Below, piece after piece: positions 34,833 through 43,345 of a DNA stretch of 64,000 bases (its first letter is position 1; each line of letters opens with the position of its first letter). The translations under genes and the position numbers were made by a program. The stretch lies in assembly GCF_004340685.1 (NCBI RefSeq), contig NZ_SLUN01000002.1, positions 300,063 through 364,062 of the forward strand, written 5' to 3'. This stretch comes from Hydrogenispora ethanolica. GTDB lineage: Bacteria > Bacillota > UBA4882 > UBA8346. The notes beneath the pieces are model-generated. The model did no database searches. It saw nothing but the letters and a program-made list of their open reading frames with translations, and had not been told where the DNA came from.

Positions 34833-36365
34833 ATGAAAGCCATTGTATTCATGTTGGACAGCGTCAACCGGCGCTTCCTTCCGGCCTATGGCAACGACTG
34901 GGTGAAAACGCCGAACCTGAATCGGCTGGCCGGGCGCTGCGCCGTTTTTGACAATCACTGGGTGGGATCGGCGCCCTGTATGCCGGCCCGGAGAGACATG
35001 TTCACCGGCAGGTTAAACTTCCTCGACCGGAACTGGGGGCCGATCGAGCCCTTCGACTATACGCTCCCCCAGGCCTTGCGGCAGCACGGCATTTTTACCC
35101 ATATGGTCACCGATCATTACCACTATCTGCGGACGGGCGGGGAGAATTACTGCCAGCTCTTTGATACTTGGGAGTGCATGCGGGGCCAGGAAAACGACCC
35201 CTGGGTATCCCGGGTCAACAAGGAAAAGGCTGCGCCGCATTATGGCAAGGATAGCCCCCAATATCGCGTCAACCGCACCAGGTTTCCGCAAGAGGGGGAT
35301 TTCCCGAGCCCGCTGACCTTGCAGGGGGCCGTCGAATGGTTGCAAAACAACCGGGAGGCCGATAACTATCTGTTGTGGGTGGAGGTCTTCGATCCGCACG
35401 AGCCCTTTGACCTCCCGGCCGAGTACTTGGAAGCCTATGGGGACGACTATCGCGGTCTCCCCTATCAATGGCCCGAATACCAGGAAGTCAATGTCCCGGA
35501 GCCGGCCCTGGAACACATCAGGAAACGGTATGCCGCCCTGCTGACCATGACCGACCACTGGCTGGGGAAGGTGCTCGATGTCATCGATGAGCACCGGCTC
35601 TGGGACGACGCCCTGATCGCCTTTACTTCGGATCACGGCTACATGCTTGGCGAACACGGCTTCATGGCCAAAAACTATATGCCGGCTTACAACGAAGTGT
35701 TTCATATTCCGTTCATGCTTCATCTCCCCGGAGACCCATACCGCGGCCGGCGGATCGGGGCGCTTACCCAAAACATCGACCTCTTCCCGACGCTGCTCGA
35801 TTACTTCGGGATCGGTTCCGACGGCTGCCCCAACAAGCTTCATGGCCGCTCATTGCTGCCGCTGCTCGCCGGGGAGGTTGAGCGGATCCGCGAATACGCC
35901 ATTTATGGCTATTTCGGCAAAGACGTCAATCTTACCGACGGGCATTACACCTATTTCCGCGCCGCGGCGCGCGACACCAATGATCCCTTGCATCTCTACA
36001 CTGCCATGCCCACGACCCTGAACCAGTTCTATAACCGCGACAGCCTGACCGACGTTTCGGCGATCGCCATCGGACGGTGGTTGTCCTGGACTGCTTACCC
36101 GGTGTATAAGATACCCGGCAATGCCGTGCGGATGCGGGATCAGAGCCAGGCCTTCAACCAACGGAGCCCCTACCTCGACCGGAACCGCTTATTTGACATT
36201 GTCAGCGACTATGCGCAGGAGCGGCCGCTGGCCCTGCCGGAGCTTGAGAAAAAGCTGTGCCGGGCATTGATTGCCACGCTGCAGGAGCATGACGCCCCGG
36301 CAGAGCAGCTGGAGCGGTTGGGGCTTTCTGCCCTCGCAGCGGAGGATGCGGCGGAAAATGCCTGA
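34833..36365 (+). CDS. Type I sulfatase (Cys-type), first of two
   Basis: A 510-residue alkaline-phosphatase-superfamily sulfatase that removes sulfate esters. The formylglycine motif is Cys49-Met-Pro-Ala-Arg53, followed by DMFTGR. Metal-binding residues occur in FMLDSVNRR and in TSDHGYMLGEHG. It has no signal peptide, so it probably acts in the cytoplasm on imported sugars. The ATG at 34833 starts the family-like N-terminus; GTG at 34821, overlapping the permease stop, is possible. It needs the anaerobic maturase encoded downstream to form its catalytic formylglycine. Confidence 0.9.
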   Translation: MKAIVFMLDSVNRRFLPAYGNDWVKTPNLNRLAGRCAVFDNHWVGSAPCMPARRDMFTGRLNFLDRNWGPIEPFDYTLPQALRQHGIFTHMVTDHYHYLRTGGENYCQLFDTWECMRGQENDPWVSRVNKEKAAPHYGKDSPQYRVNRTRFPQEGDFPSPLTLQGAVEWLQNNREADNYLLWVEVFDPHEPFDLPAEYLEAYGDDYRGLPYQWPEYQEVNVPEPALEHIRKRYAALLTMTDHWLGKVLDVIDEHRLWDDALIAFTSDHGYMLGEHGFMAKNYMPAYNEVFHIPFMLHLPGDPYRGRRIGALTQNIDLFPTLLDYFGIGSDGCPNKLHGRSLLPLLAGEVERIREYAIYGYFGKDVNLTDGHYTYFRAAARDTNDPLHLYTAMPTTLNQFYNRDSLTDVSAIAIGRWLSWTAYPVYKIPGNAVRMRDQSQAFNQRSPYLDRNRLFDIVSDYAQERPLALPELEKKLCRALIATLQEHDAPAEQLERLGLSALAAEDAAENA

Positions 36366-36398
36366 ACGCCGCCGTGGAGGATGGGAGGAGGAGTTTGA

Positions 36399-37901
36399 AT
36401 GGCCAAACGGGACATACTTATTTTCCTAAGCGACCAGCACGCCGGCTATTGCGCCGGTTATGCCGGCGATCCGGTGGCGCGCACGCCGAATCTGGACCGG
36501 ATCGCCGCGGCCGGGACGGTTTTCGATGCCGCCTATACCTCGTGCCCCCTGTGCGTTCCGGCCCGAATGTCCATGCTGGCCGGCCAGCTTCCTTCGAAAA
36601 CCGGGATTTTTACCAATGACGGATCGCTTCCTTCGGATCAGGCGACCTTCCTTCATTCCCTGGGAGCGGAAGGGTACGAGACGGTTTTATGCGGCAGGAT
36701 GCACTTCGTGGGATTGGACCAGCGGCACGGCTTCACCCAACGGATCTTCGGCGATACCACGCCGTTATACCCGGGGGACCGGGCGGCTTTCGAGGCGACG
36801 GGGCCCTACAAGTACACCCGCGCCGATTTCGGATGCCTCCAGATCATCGGCGGAGGGAATTCGCCGACCTTGGAATATGACCGCCAGGTGATCCGGGCCG
36901 CTCTGGAATACCTGCGGCAGGATCACGAGAAGCCGCAGTGTATCGTGGTCGGCGTATACGCGCCGCATTTCCCGTATGTGGCGCCGCCGGAACTATACCG
37001 GTATTACCTGGACAAAGTCCAATATCCGGCCGCCTTGAGCAGCGGCTGTGACTACGCGCACCCGGTCTTCAGCGGCAGGCTCATGGATACCTCGCCGGAG
37101 ACGGTGTTGCGGGCCAGGGCCGCCTATTGGGGCATGGTGGAGTTTCTGGACGGGAATATCGGGTTGGTCTTTGACGCATGGCGGGAGTACCTGGCGCGGA
37201 CCGGCCGGGAAGGAATCTTCGGCTATCTTTCCGATCACGGCGACCAGCTCGGAGAGCGCGGCCTCTATGGGAAGAAGACCTTCTTTGAATCCTCGGCCCG
37301 CATTCCAATGCTCTTTGCGGGCGCCGGGATCGCGGCAGGGTTGCGGCTGCAAAGCCCGGTCAGCATCATGGATCTGGGGCCGACCCTTTGCAGCCTGGCC
37401 GGAGCCGCGCCGCCCCCGGAACAGGACGGCAGAAGCCTCGCGCCGCAATTGGTGACGGGAAAGGAAGACCCGACACGGCCGGTCTGGAGCGAACACGTGG
37501 AGACCGGCCCGGACGGCCGGAAAGTTCCCTGCCGGATGGCCCGGAAGGGCCATTGGAAGTACATCACCTATGCCGGCTATGAAGACCATGATTTACTGTT
37601 TCATCTCGCCAGCGATCCGAACGAGCTGGCCAATCTGGCCGGGACGCACCCGGAAAAAGCCGGAGAAATGAGAGAGCTGGCGCTCGGGGACTGGGATGCG
37701 GAGCGGATCCTGAAAGCCTATGAAATCAAGGCCCAACACATTCAATTGCAGAAACAGTGGCTCCGCCACACCGCGCTCGATCAGAGCGAGCATTGGAAAC
37801 CGGGGCCCGAGGCCCTGGCCTATCCCGAAAATTATTACGCCTCCCCGGCCGAATTGCCGGAACCATTGCGAAGGCTGCTCCGGCCGGGCGAAGGGAAATA
37901 A
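36399..37901 (+). CDS. Type I sulfatase (Cys-type), second of two
   Basis: A 500-residue sulfatase with the formylglycine motif Cys52-Val-Pro-Ala-Arg56 and MSMLAGQLP. Metal residues occur in LSDQHAGY and in LSDHGDQLGERG. No signal peptide is present. It differs clearly from the preceding sulfatase, so the two may act on different positions or sugars of the same glycan. The ATG at 36399 follows GGGAGGAGG. The C-terminal HPEKAGEMRELALGDWD region is typical of arylsulfatase A-like proteins. Confidence 0.9.
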   Translation: MAKRDILIFLSDQHAGYCAGYAGDPVARTPNLDRIAAAGTVFDAAYTSCPLCVPARMSMLAGQLPSKTGIFTNDGSLPSDQATFLHSLGAEGYETVLCGRMHFVGLDQRHGFTQRIFGDTTPLYPGDRAAFEATGPYKYTRADFGCLQIIGGGNSPTLEYDRQVIRAALEYLRQDHEKPQCIVVGVYAPHFPYVAPPELYRYYLDKVQYPAALSSGCDYAHPVFSGRLMDTSPETVLRARAAYWGMVEFLDGNIGLVFDAWREYLARTGREGIFGYLSDHGDQLGERGLYGKKTFFESSARIPMLFAGAGIAAGLRLQSPVSIMDLGPTLCSLAGAAPPPEQDGRSLAPQLVTGKEDPTRPVWSEHVETGPDGRKVPCRMARKGHWKYITYAGYEDHDLLFHLASDPNELANLAGTHPEKAGEMRELALGDWDAERILKAYEIKAQHIQLQKQWLRHTALDQSEHWKPGPEALAYPENYYASPAELPEPLRRLLRPGEGK

Positions 37902-38069
37902 ACTTTCGAAGGGAACGAGACGCCGGTACTGTTTCCCATGGTGGGCAATTTGAATCAGGGCAGGTATTTCTATGAAGGCGCCGAATACTTCATGGAACGC
38001 CACGGTTTTGCTTCGGCAATGGACTTCGGCGTCTCCCGGAGGGAGCCCCCGAGCCGTCATAACCTTTGA
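37902..38069 (+). pseudogene. Fragment of an aldose 1-epimerase-family gene
   Basis: Directly after the sulfatase stop, one frame reads TPVLFPMVGNLNQGRYFY, then YFMERHGFASAMDFGV, before ending in TGA at 38067. This is the N-terminal signature of galactose mutarotase-like proteins (V-L-F-P-x-x-G-x-L and the HGFA motif). There is no start codon, and the remaining two thirds of the protein are missing. It lies between the sulfatase and the maturase, and probably marks a lost pathway enzyme. Confidence 0.65.
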
Positions 38070-38153
38070 ACGGTCAGCGGAGGCAGGAATCATTCGGCGG
38101 AAGCCAGGCCCTGAAAAATCATGCCGTCGCTTCAATAAAGCTGGGAGTAAAAA

Positions 38154-39269
38154 ATGCCACCGATTTACGTATTAATCAAACCGGCGTCGAGCGCCTGTAA
38201 TTTGCGGTGCAAGTACTGCTTCTATCATGACGTGGCCGGGAACCGGGCCACCCCCAACCAGGGGATGATGAGCGATGCAACCTTGGAGACCCTCGTCCAA
38301 AAAACCTTAGAATATGGCGACCAGGCGGTCGGCTTCGCCTTTCAAGGGGGCGAACCGACCCTGGCGGGACTAGACTTCTACCGGAAGCTCCTGGCGTATC
38401 AGAAGCAATACAACCGGAACCATGCCCGGATCAGCAATGCGCTCCAAACCAACGGGATGTGCATTGATGAATCATGGGCGGAGTTTCTGGCGGAGCACCG
38501 TTTCCTGGTGGGGCTTTCGCTGGACGGGCCCAAGGACATCCATGATCTGAACCGCACCGATGCCCGGGGCGGCGGAAGCCACCGCCGGGTGGAGCAGGCG
38601 GCGGCCTGGTTCGATCAATACGGGGTGGAATATAACATCTTGTGCGTGGTCACCAAGCCGGTGGCCCGCCATGTCGAAAAGGTCTATCATTACTACGCCA
38701 AAAAGGGCTTCCGGTATCTGCAATTCATACCCTGCCTGGACGGACTGGGGGAAACGCCGGGGCAAAACCCCTATTCGCTGACGCCCGAACTGTATGAGAG
38801 CTTTCTCAAAAAACTATTCGACCTGTGGTATTGGGATTTCCGCAACGGCAACAGGGTGAGCATCCGGATGTTCGACAACATCCTGCATTTGCTGTTGGGG
38901 TATCCCCCGGAATCCTGCGATATGAAGGGGTATTGCTCGGCCAATACCGTCGTCGAAGCCGACGGCGCGGTTTACCCCTGTGATTTCTATGTGTTGGACC
39001 GCTGGAAAATGGGGGATATCCGGGAGGACAGCCTTCAGGCAATGCTGCAGGGAGAAACGGCCCGGGCCTTTGTGGAAGTATCCCGGGATATCGCCGGGCA
39101 GTGCCAGGGGTGCGAAGTCTTCGCCCTTTGCCGGGGCGGCTGCCGGCGGCATTACGAGCCTATCGCGGACCGGATCGAGGGCCAAAACTATTTCTGCCCG
39201 GCGTACCGGAGATTTTATGACTATGCGTTGCCCCGGTTCCGCGAGATCGCCCGGAGCTACGGCTCGTGA
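38154..39269 (+). CDS. Anaerobic sulfatase-maturating enzyme (radical SAM)
   Basis: A 371-residue radical SAM/SPASM enzyme that converts the active-site cysteine of sulfatases into formylglycine without oxygen. The iron-sulfur motif is Cys15-x3-Cys19-x2-Cys22 (ACNLRCKYC). FQGGEPTLAG is the SAM-binding GGEP motif, and LQTNGMCID and LSLDGPKDIHD follow. The C-terminal SPASM cysteines are CDMKGYC, YPCDFY and QCQGCEVFALCRGGC. The ATG at 38154 has GGGAG upstream. Its place right after two Cys-type sulfatases supports the assignment. Confidence 0.95.
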   Translation: MPPIYVLIKPASSACNLRCKYCFYHDVAGNRATPNQGMMSDATLETLVQKTLEYGDQAVGFAFQGGEPTLAGLDFYRKLLAYQKQYNRNHARISNALQTNGMCIDESWAEFLAEHRFLVGLSLDGPKDIHDLNRTDARGGGSHRRVEQAAAWFDQYGVEYNILCVVTKPVARHVEKVYHYYAKKGFRYLQFIPCLDGLGETPGQNPYSLTPELYESFLKKLFDLWYWDFRNGNRVSIRMFDNILHLLLGYPPESCDMKGYCSANTVVEADGAVYPCDFYVLDRWKMGDIREDSLQAMLQGETARAFVEVSRDIAGQCQGCEVFALCRGGCRRHYEPIADRIEGQNYFCPAYRRFYDYALPRFREIARSYGS

Positions 39270-39303
39270 CCCGCGCCCGCCAAAAGTGGGAAAACAGATG
39301 CAA

Positions 39304-39332
39304 CTTACAAACAGCCCGGAATGGGTTATAAT
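39304..39332 (+). promoter_or_regulatory. Promoter of pgi
   Basis: CTTACA (39304-39309) and a perfect TATAAT (39327-39332) are 17 bases apart and lie 45 bases before the pgi start, so pgi can be expressed apart from the sulfatase operon. Confidence 0.6.
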
Positions 39333-39376
39333 CAATGAAGGAAATGATTTCGTAGCGGTTGGAAAGGAGCGCAACC

Positions 39377-40657
39377 ATGAAACAGATTCAGCTGGACTTT
39401 TCCAAAGCCTTGGGCACTGTCACGCCCCAGGATATGGACTCGCGCATCGCGGCCTATCGCGAACGGTTGAAAGACATTCTCGCCGCCCAAGCCGGGGCAT
39501 CCGATGTTTTGGGATGGGTCGATCCCGATCATTGCGCCGATGAGGCGCTGGTGGCGCGGATCGAGGAAACGGCGGCGGAAATACGGGCGAACGCCGAGGT
39601 GTTTCTGCTGATCGGCGTGGGCGGATCCAACCAGGGAGCCCGGGCGGCCATCAAGGCTTTTCAGCGGGACGCCAAACCGGAGATTGTCTACACCGGCAAT
39701 AATCTTTCGCCGGTATATATGAAACGGATTTTAGAGCGGATCGAGGGCAAGTCGGTCTACGCCAATGTGATCGCCAAGAACTTCGCGACCCTGGAGCCGG
39801 GGATCTGCTTCCGCGTCATCCGCAAGCAGCTCGAAGCGGCGCTCGGAGAGGGGGCGGCCGCCCGGCGGATCATCGCCACCGGCTCGCCCAACCGGAGCAG
39901 CCTGGAACGGCTGGCGGCGGCGCAGGGGTATCGCTTCTTTCCCTTCCCGCTGGATATCGGCGGGCGTTTTTCGGTGCTCAGCGCGGTCGGCTTGCTGCCG
40001 ATCGCGGCCAGCGGCGTCGCTATCCGGGAGATCCTTCGCGGCGCCCGGGACATGGCCCAACGACTCCGGACCGCGTCCCTGGAAGAAAACCCGGCCGTCC
40101 AGTACGGGGTGCTCCGCAACTTGTTGCTGGAACGGGGCTTTAGCCTGGAGATCCTGGGCTATTTCGAACCGTTGCTGGAGTACTTCTCCAAGTGGTGGGT
40201 GCAGCTTTTCGGGGAGAGCGAGGGGAAACAGGGCACCGGAATTTTCCCGGCGGCCTGCTCCTTCAGCGAGGACCTGCACGCGCTGGGCCAATACATTCAG
40301 GATGGCCGCAGAATGATCATGGAGACCTTCATCAACCTGGAAGACCCGGGCGCCAGCGTCCCGATTCCGGAAGACCCGGGGACCGAGGACGGTTTTGCCT
40401 ATCTCGACGGCAAAGATTTTGCCCACTTGAACCGGACCGCCTTTGAAGCTACGGTCAAAGCCCACGCCGACGGGGGAGTTCCGGTGCAGATCCTGAACGT
40501 GCCGGCATTGACCCCCTATTATATGGGCCAATTGTTCTATTTCTTCGAATATGCCTGCTATATCTCAGCCTCGCTCCTGGGCGTGAACCCGTTCGATCAA
40601 CCGGGGGTGGAGGCTTATAAGACCCATATGTTTAACGCCCTGGGAAAGCGGGAATAA
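39377..40657 (+). CDS. pgi: Glucose-6-phosphate isomerase
   Basis: A 426-residue phosphoglucose isomerase, interconverting glucose 6-phosphate and fructose 6-phosphate. LLIGVGGSNQGARAA is the sugar-phosphate-binding loop, TGSPNRSSLERLA the second phosphate site, and the Glu of ESEGKQGTGIFPAA fits the catalytic region. The C-terminal GVNPFDQPGVEAYK motif is conserved and holds the late catalytic Lys. The length matches the shorter bacterial type. The ATG at 39377 follows GGAAAGGAG. Repeat array B begins seven bases after its stop. Confidence 0.93.
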   Translation: MKQIQLDFSKALGTVTPQDMDSRIAAYRERLKDILAAQAGASDVLGWVDPDHCADEALVARIEETAAEIRANAEVFLLIGVGGSNQGARAAIKAFQRDAKPEIVYTGNNLSPVYMKRILERIEGKSVYANVIAKNFATLEPGICFRVIRKQLEAALGEGAAARRIIATGSPNRSSLERLAAAQGYRFFPFPLDIGGRFSVLSAVGLLPIAASGVAIREILRGARDMAQRLRTASLEENPAVQYGVLRNLLLERGFSLEILGYFEPLLEYFSKWWVQLFGESEGKQGTGIFPAACSFSEDLHALGQYIQDGRRMIMETFINLEDPGASVPIPEDPGTEDGFAYLDGKDFAHLNRTAFEATVKAHADGGVPVQILNVPALTPYYMGQLFYFFEYACYISASLLGVNPFDQPGVEAYKTHMFNALGKRE

Positions 40658-40663
40658 TCTCCC

Positions 40664-40866
40664 GCGGTCCCGGATTCCGGCTTGGAGGAGGCTCCATCCG
40701 GGACGGAAGGGATTCCGTCCGGCCCGGCGGAACCTCCCCCCGGCTTCTCCGAACCGCCGGGAAGTTTCTCCGATCTTCCAGGGCTGTCTGCAAACCTTCG
40801 TCCCCGGAAGGCGACAGGCGCCAGCATCGCCTCCGGTCTTCCCGATGGTTTGCAACCGTTGGATTG
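40664..40866. repeat. Array B: about nine degenerate 21-bp repeats at a gene truncation point
   Basis: Units start at 40664, 40685, 40706, 40727, 40748, 40769, 40790, 40811 and 40832. They vary around TCCGAANCTTCCGGGNNGTTT. Inverted repeats inside include GACGGAA-GGGA-TTCCGTC (40703-40720) and GGAG-GAGG-CTCC (40684-40695). Both strands stay open and read as heptapeptides, as expected for a 21-bp period. The array lies between the convergent ends of pgi and the truncated class II aldolase. An unrelated 8-bp hairpin (40891-40898 with 40915-40922) sits beside it. Confidence 0.75.
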
Positions 40867-40943
40867 AGAATTTCCGGAAAGGATCGCGGCGACCGCCAAA
40901 GCCGGGATTGGCAATGGCGGTCCTCATCGTTCTCCCTGAATTC

Positions 40944-41156
40944 GAAGTACTTGCTTACTTCGACGAACCATTCATCCCCGGAGTATTTCCCGGTGGCGGT
41001 GTAATGGGCGAGAATAACCGGCGACCGCAACTTATCGGCCGCGAAACAGATGGCCCGGATGATATCGTAATTCCCGCCTTGCGTGTTGATGGCCGGAACG
41101 GCATAATGCCGCCGCTGCGCGTCCAGGATCATTTCTTTGGTTGTAACCAGCGCCAT
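40944..41156 (-). pseudogene. Truncated class II aldolase (FbaA/GatY type), N-terminal 71 codons only
   Basis: Starting at ATG 41156 (AGGAGT upstream) the frame reads MALVTTKEMILDAQRRHYAV, then PAINTQGGNYDIIRAICFAA and LRSPVILAHYTATG, up to SKYF near 40944. This is the N-terminus of class II fructose-bisphosphate/tagatose-bisphosphate aldolases, normally about 285 residues. The catalytic Asp and the zinc histidines (in the LDHG region and beyond) are missing. Downstream the frame is unrelated sequence and then repeat array B. It was the last gene of the polyol-type operon. Confidence 0.75.
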
Positions 41157-41213
41157 GCTCAAACAACTCCTATGTTAGAATGGATTGCTCCCCGGATTCC
41201 GAAAGCTCGGCCC

Positions 41214-42230
41214 TTACGAAAGTTTCAAAACCACCTTCATCGCTTTATCCGCTTGGCGAATCATCGCCATCGCTTCTTGCGCCTGATCCAGGGGGATAAA
41301 ATGACTGATAATCCGTTCGAACGGAATGGCCGATTCGTCCAAAAACTGAACCGCCCTTCGGAAATCATCCATCGTATAAGTCCATGAAGCGACCACGCGC
41401 TGCTCTTTGCGGGACATCCGGAACAGATCGATCGGAGCCGGTTCCTTAAAAGCTCCCACCACGACGAACTGTGCTTCCGGCCTGCCCATCTCGATCATCG
41501 GATCGATGGTGCTGGGATGGCCGACGCACTCAAAGATCAGATCGGCGCCCCGCTCGCCGGTGAGTTCCTTCACCCGGCCGACCAGATCGGCCCGGGCGGC
41601 ATGGACCGTCGCAAACCCGAGTTCCTCGGCGAACTGGGCCCGGCTCTCCGATATTTCACTGATTAACACTTCACACCCGGAATGACGCGCCAACATCGCC
41701 ACCAATAAACCGATGGGCCCTGCTCCGACAACCACCGCAAAGTCCCCGGCCTCCACCCGGGCCAGGCGGATCGCGTGAATCGCCACAGCCACCGGCTCGA
41801 CCAGCACCGCTTTTTCGAAGGAGAGGCCTTCGGGGAGGCGGAGCAGATTATCCACCGGAACTTTGACGTACTCGGCGAATCCGCCCTCGGTCTGAATCCC
41901 GATGAAATGGATGGCTTTGCAGAGGTGGCGCCGTCCCGTTCTACAAAGTTCACAGCTGCCGCAGGTTAGGGTGGGGACCACGGCGACCCGGTCGCCGACT
42001 GCCAACGGGGCCGTGCTAGCTCCTTTCAGAGCAACGATCTCCCCGACAATCTCATGCCCGGGCGTCACCGGAATTTTGGCCCGCGGATTTTTTCCCAGGT
42101 AAATGGTAAGATCCGAGCCGCAAATTCCGACATATTTCACTTTGACCAGTGCTTCATCCCTGCCGACCTCCGGAATGGGGCGATCGACGATCCGAACTCC
42201 GGAGCGGCCATCGAATACTGCTGCTTTCAT
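41214..42230 (-). CDS. Zinc-dependent medium-chain dehydrogenase
   Basis: A 338-residue MDR-family dehydrogenase of the sorbitol/threonine dehydrogenase type. The catalytic zinc site is Cys37-Gly-Ser-Asp with GHEIVGE downstream. The structural zinc cysteines are CGSCELCRTGRRHLC, and VVGAGPIGLLVAML is the NAD(P)-binding loop. It probably oxidises a polyol or sugar phosphate imported by the transporter encoded upstream in the operon. The ATG at 42230 follows GAAGGAA. The exact substrate is not readable. Confidence 0.87.
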   Translation of the reverse strand: MKAAVFDGRSGVRIVDRPIPEVGRDEALVKVKYVGICGSDLTIYLGKNPRAKIPVTPGHEIVGEIVALKGASTAPLAVGDRVAVVPTLTCGSCELCRTGRRHLCKAIHFIGIQTEGGFAEYVKVPVDNLLRLPEGLSFEKAVLVEPVAVAIHAIRLARVEAGDFAVVVGAGPIGLLVAMLARHSGCEVLISEISESRAQFAEELGFATVHAARADLVGRVKELTGERGADLIFECVGHPSTIDPMIEMGRPEAQFVVVGAFKEPAPIDLFRMSRKEQRVVASWTYTMDDFRRAVQFLDESAIPFERIISHFIPLDQAQEAMAMIRQADKAMKVVLKLS

Positions 42231-42304
42231 GTAAATTCCTTCTTTCGTTAAGCGATAACCCTTTGTTATCGTAAAAATGATCGGGCAATGGTTCAGCCCC
42301 TCAT

Positions 42305-43324
42305 TTACTGGGGCACGACTAAGATCTTGCCGTTCACTTTGCCCTGCTTCAGGAGTTTGAAAGCCTCCTCAAGCCGGGCGCGGGGAATGATCTCCGCCAC
42401 CAACTCCTCGGTCCGGATGATCCGGTTTTCCAATAGCGCGACTGTCGCTTTCATGGTCCGGTTCGCGGCAAAAACGCCGATGATCTTGAGATCGCGCCGG
42501 TAAATCTGGAACGGATTCAAGCGGATCTCGCTGTTCTGGGGGCAGACCCCGAAAATGACCAGCCGGCCGGAGTTTTTCAGGAATGACAGCGATCGTTCCA
42601 CGACCTTGGCGACGCCGGTGCAGTCGATGACGACATCGAAACCGGAGGGGGCCAGCTTTTTCAGTTGGAGATCCGCGTCCGGCGCGGCGGCCGACACGGT
42701 TGCGCTGGCTCCGAGCTTCTCGGCGAGCGCCAGCTTTTGCGGGTTCAAATCATTCATGACCACCATGGCGCTGCCGGAATGCAGCGCCATCTGCAGATGG
42801 AGCAGGCCGATGGGCCCGGCGCCGTAAATCAGGACGCGGTCGCCCTTGCCGATCTCCGCCCGGTTTGAAGCATAGACCACCGAAGAGAGGGGCTCGGCAA
42901 AGGCGGCTTCTTTAAAATCAATGGCCTCGAAGCGGTATACATTCTTCGCCGGAACCACCGTAAAATCGGAGAAGCCGCCCGGCCCGATCATGCCCAGCGT
43001 TTTCAGATGGGTGCAGTGATTCTGTTGGTTCTCCCGGCAAAAATCGCAGGCCTCGCAAGGGTACAGCGGGTCGATCACCACTTTGTCCCCTGCGGCGAGA
43101 CCGGTGACGCCCGGGCCGATCTTTGCCACCACGCCCGCGATTTCGTGGCCGGGATGAAACGGATAATGATTCCCCTGGACCGTTTCACCTTCATAACTGT
43201 GGACGTCGGTGGCGCAAATCCCGCAAATCTCCACTTTGACCAGGACCTGTCCGCTCCCGGGGGCCGGGATCTCCGCTTCCTCCTGTACCAGTTGAAAGGC
43301 TTTTCGAAGATAAACTTGTTGCAT
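42305..43324 (-). CDS. Zinc-dependent medium-chain dehydrogenase, second
   Basis: A 339-residue MDR dehydrogenase. Its catalytic zinc site is CGICATDVHSY and the GHE motif is FHPGHEIAGVV. Structural zinc cysteines are CEACDFCRENQQNHC, and LIYGAGPIGLLHLQMAL binds the cofactor. It is similar in layout to, but clearly different in sequence from, the next gene, so the pair may oxidise two positions or two epimers. The ATG at 43324 follows CAGGAGGAAG. Confidence 0.87.
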   Translation of the reverse strand: MQQVYLRKAFQLVQEEAEIPAPGSGQVLVKVEICGICATDVHSYEGETVQGNHYPFHPGHEIAGVVAKIGPGVTGLAAGDKVVIDPLYPCEACDFCRENQQNHCTHLKTLGMIGPGGFSDFTVVPAKNVYRFEAIDFKEAAFAEPLSSVVYASNRAEIGKGDRVLIYGAGPIGLLHLQMALHSGSAMVVMNDLNPQKLALAEKLGASATVSAAAPDADLQLKKLAPSGFDVVIDCTGVAKVVERSLSFLKNSGRLVIFGVCPQNSEIRLNPFQIYRRDLKIIGVFAANRTMKATVALLENRIIRTEELVAEIIPRARLEEAFKLLKQGKVNGKILVVPQ

Positions 43325-43345
43325 GCTGACTCTTCCTCCTGTTTC

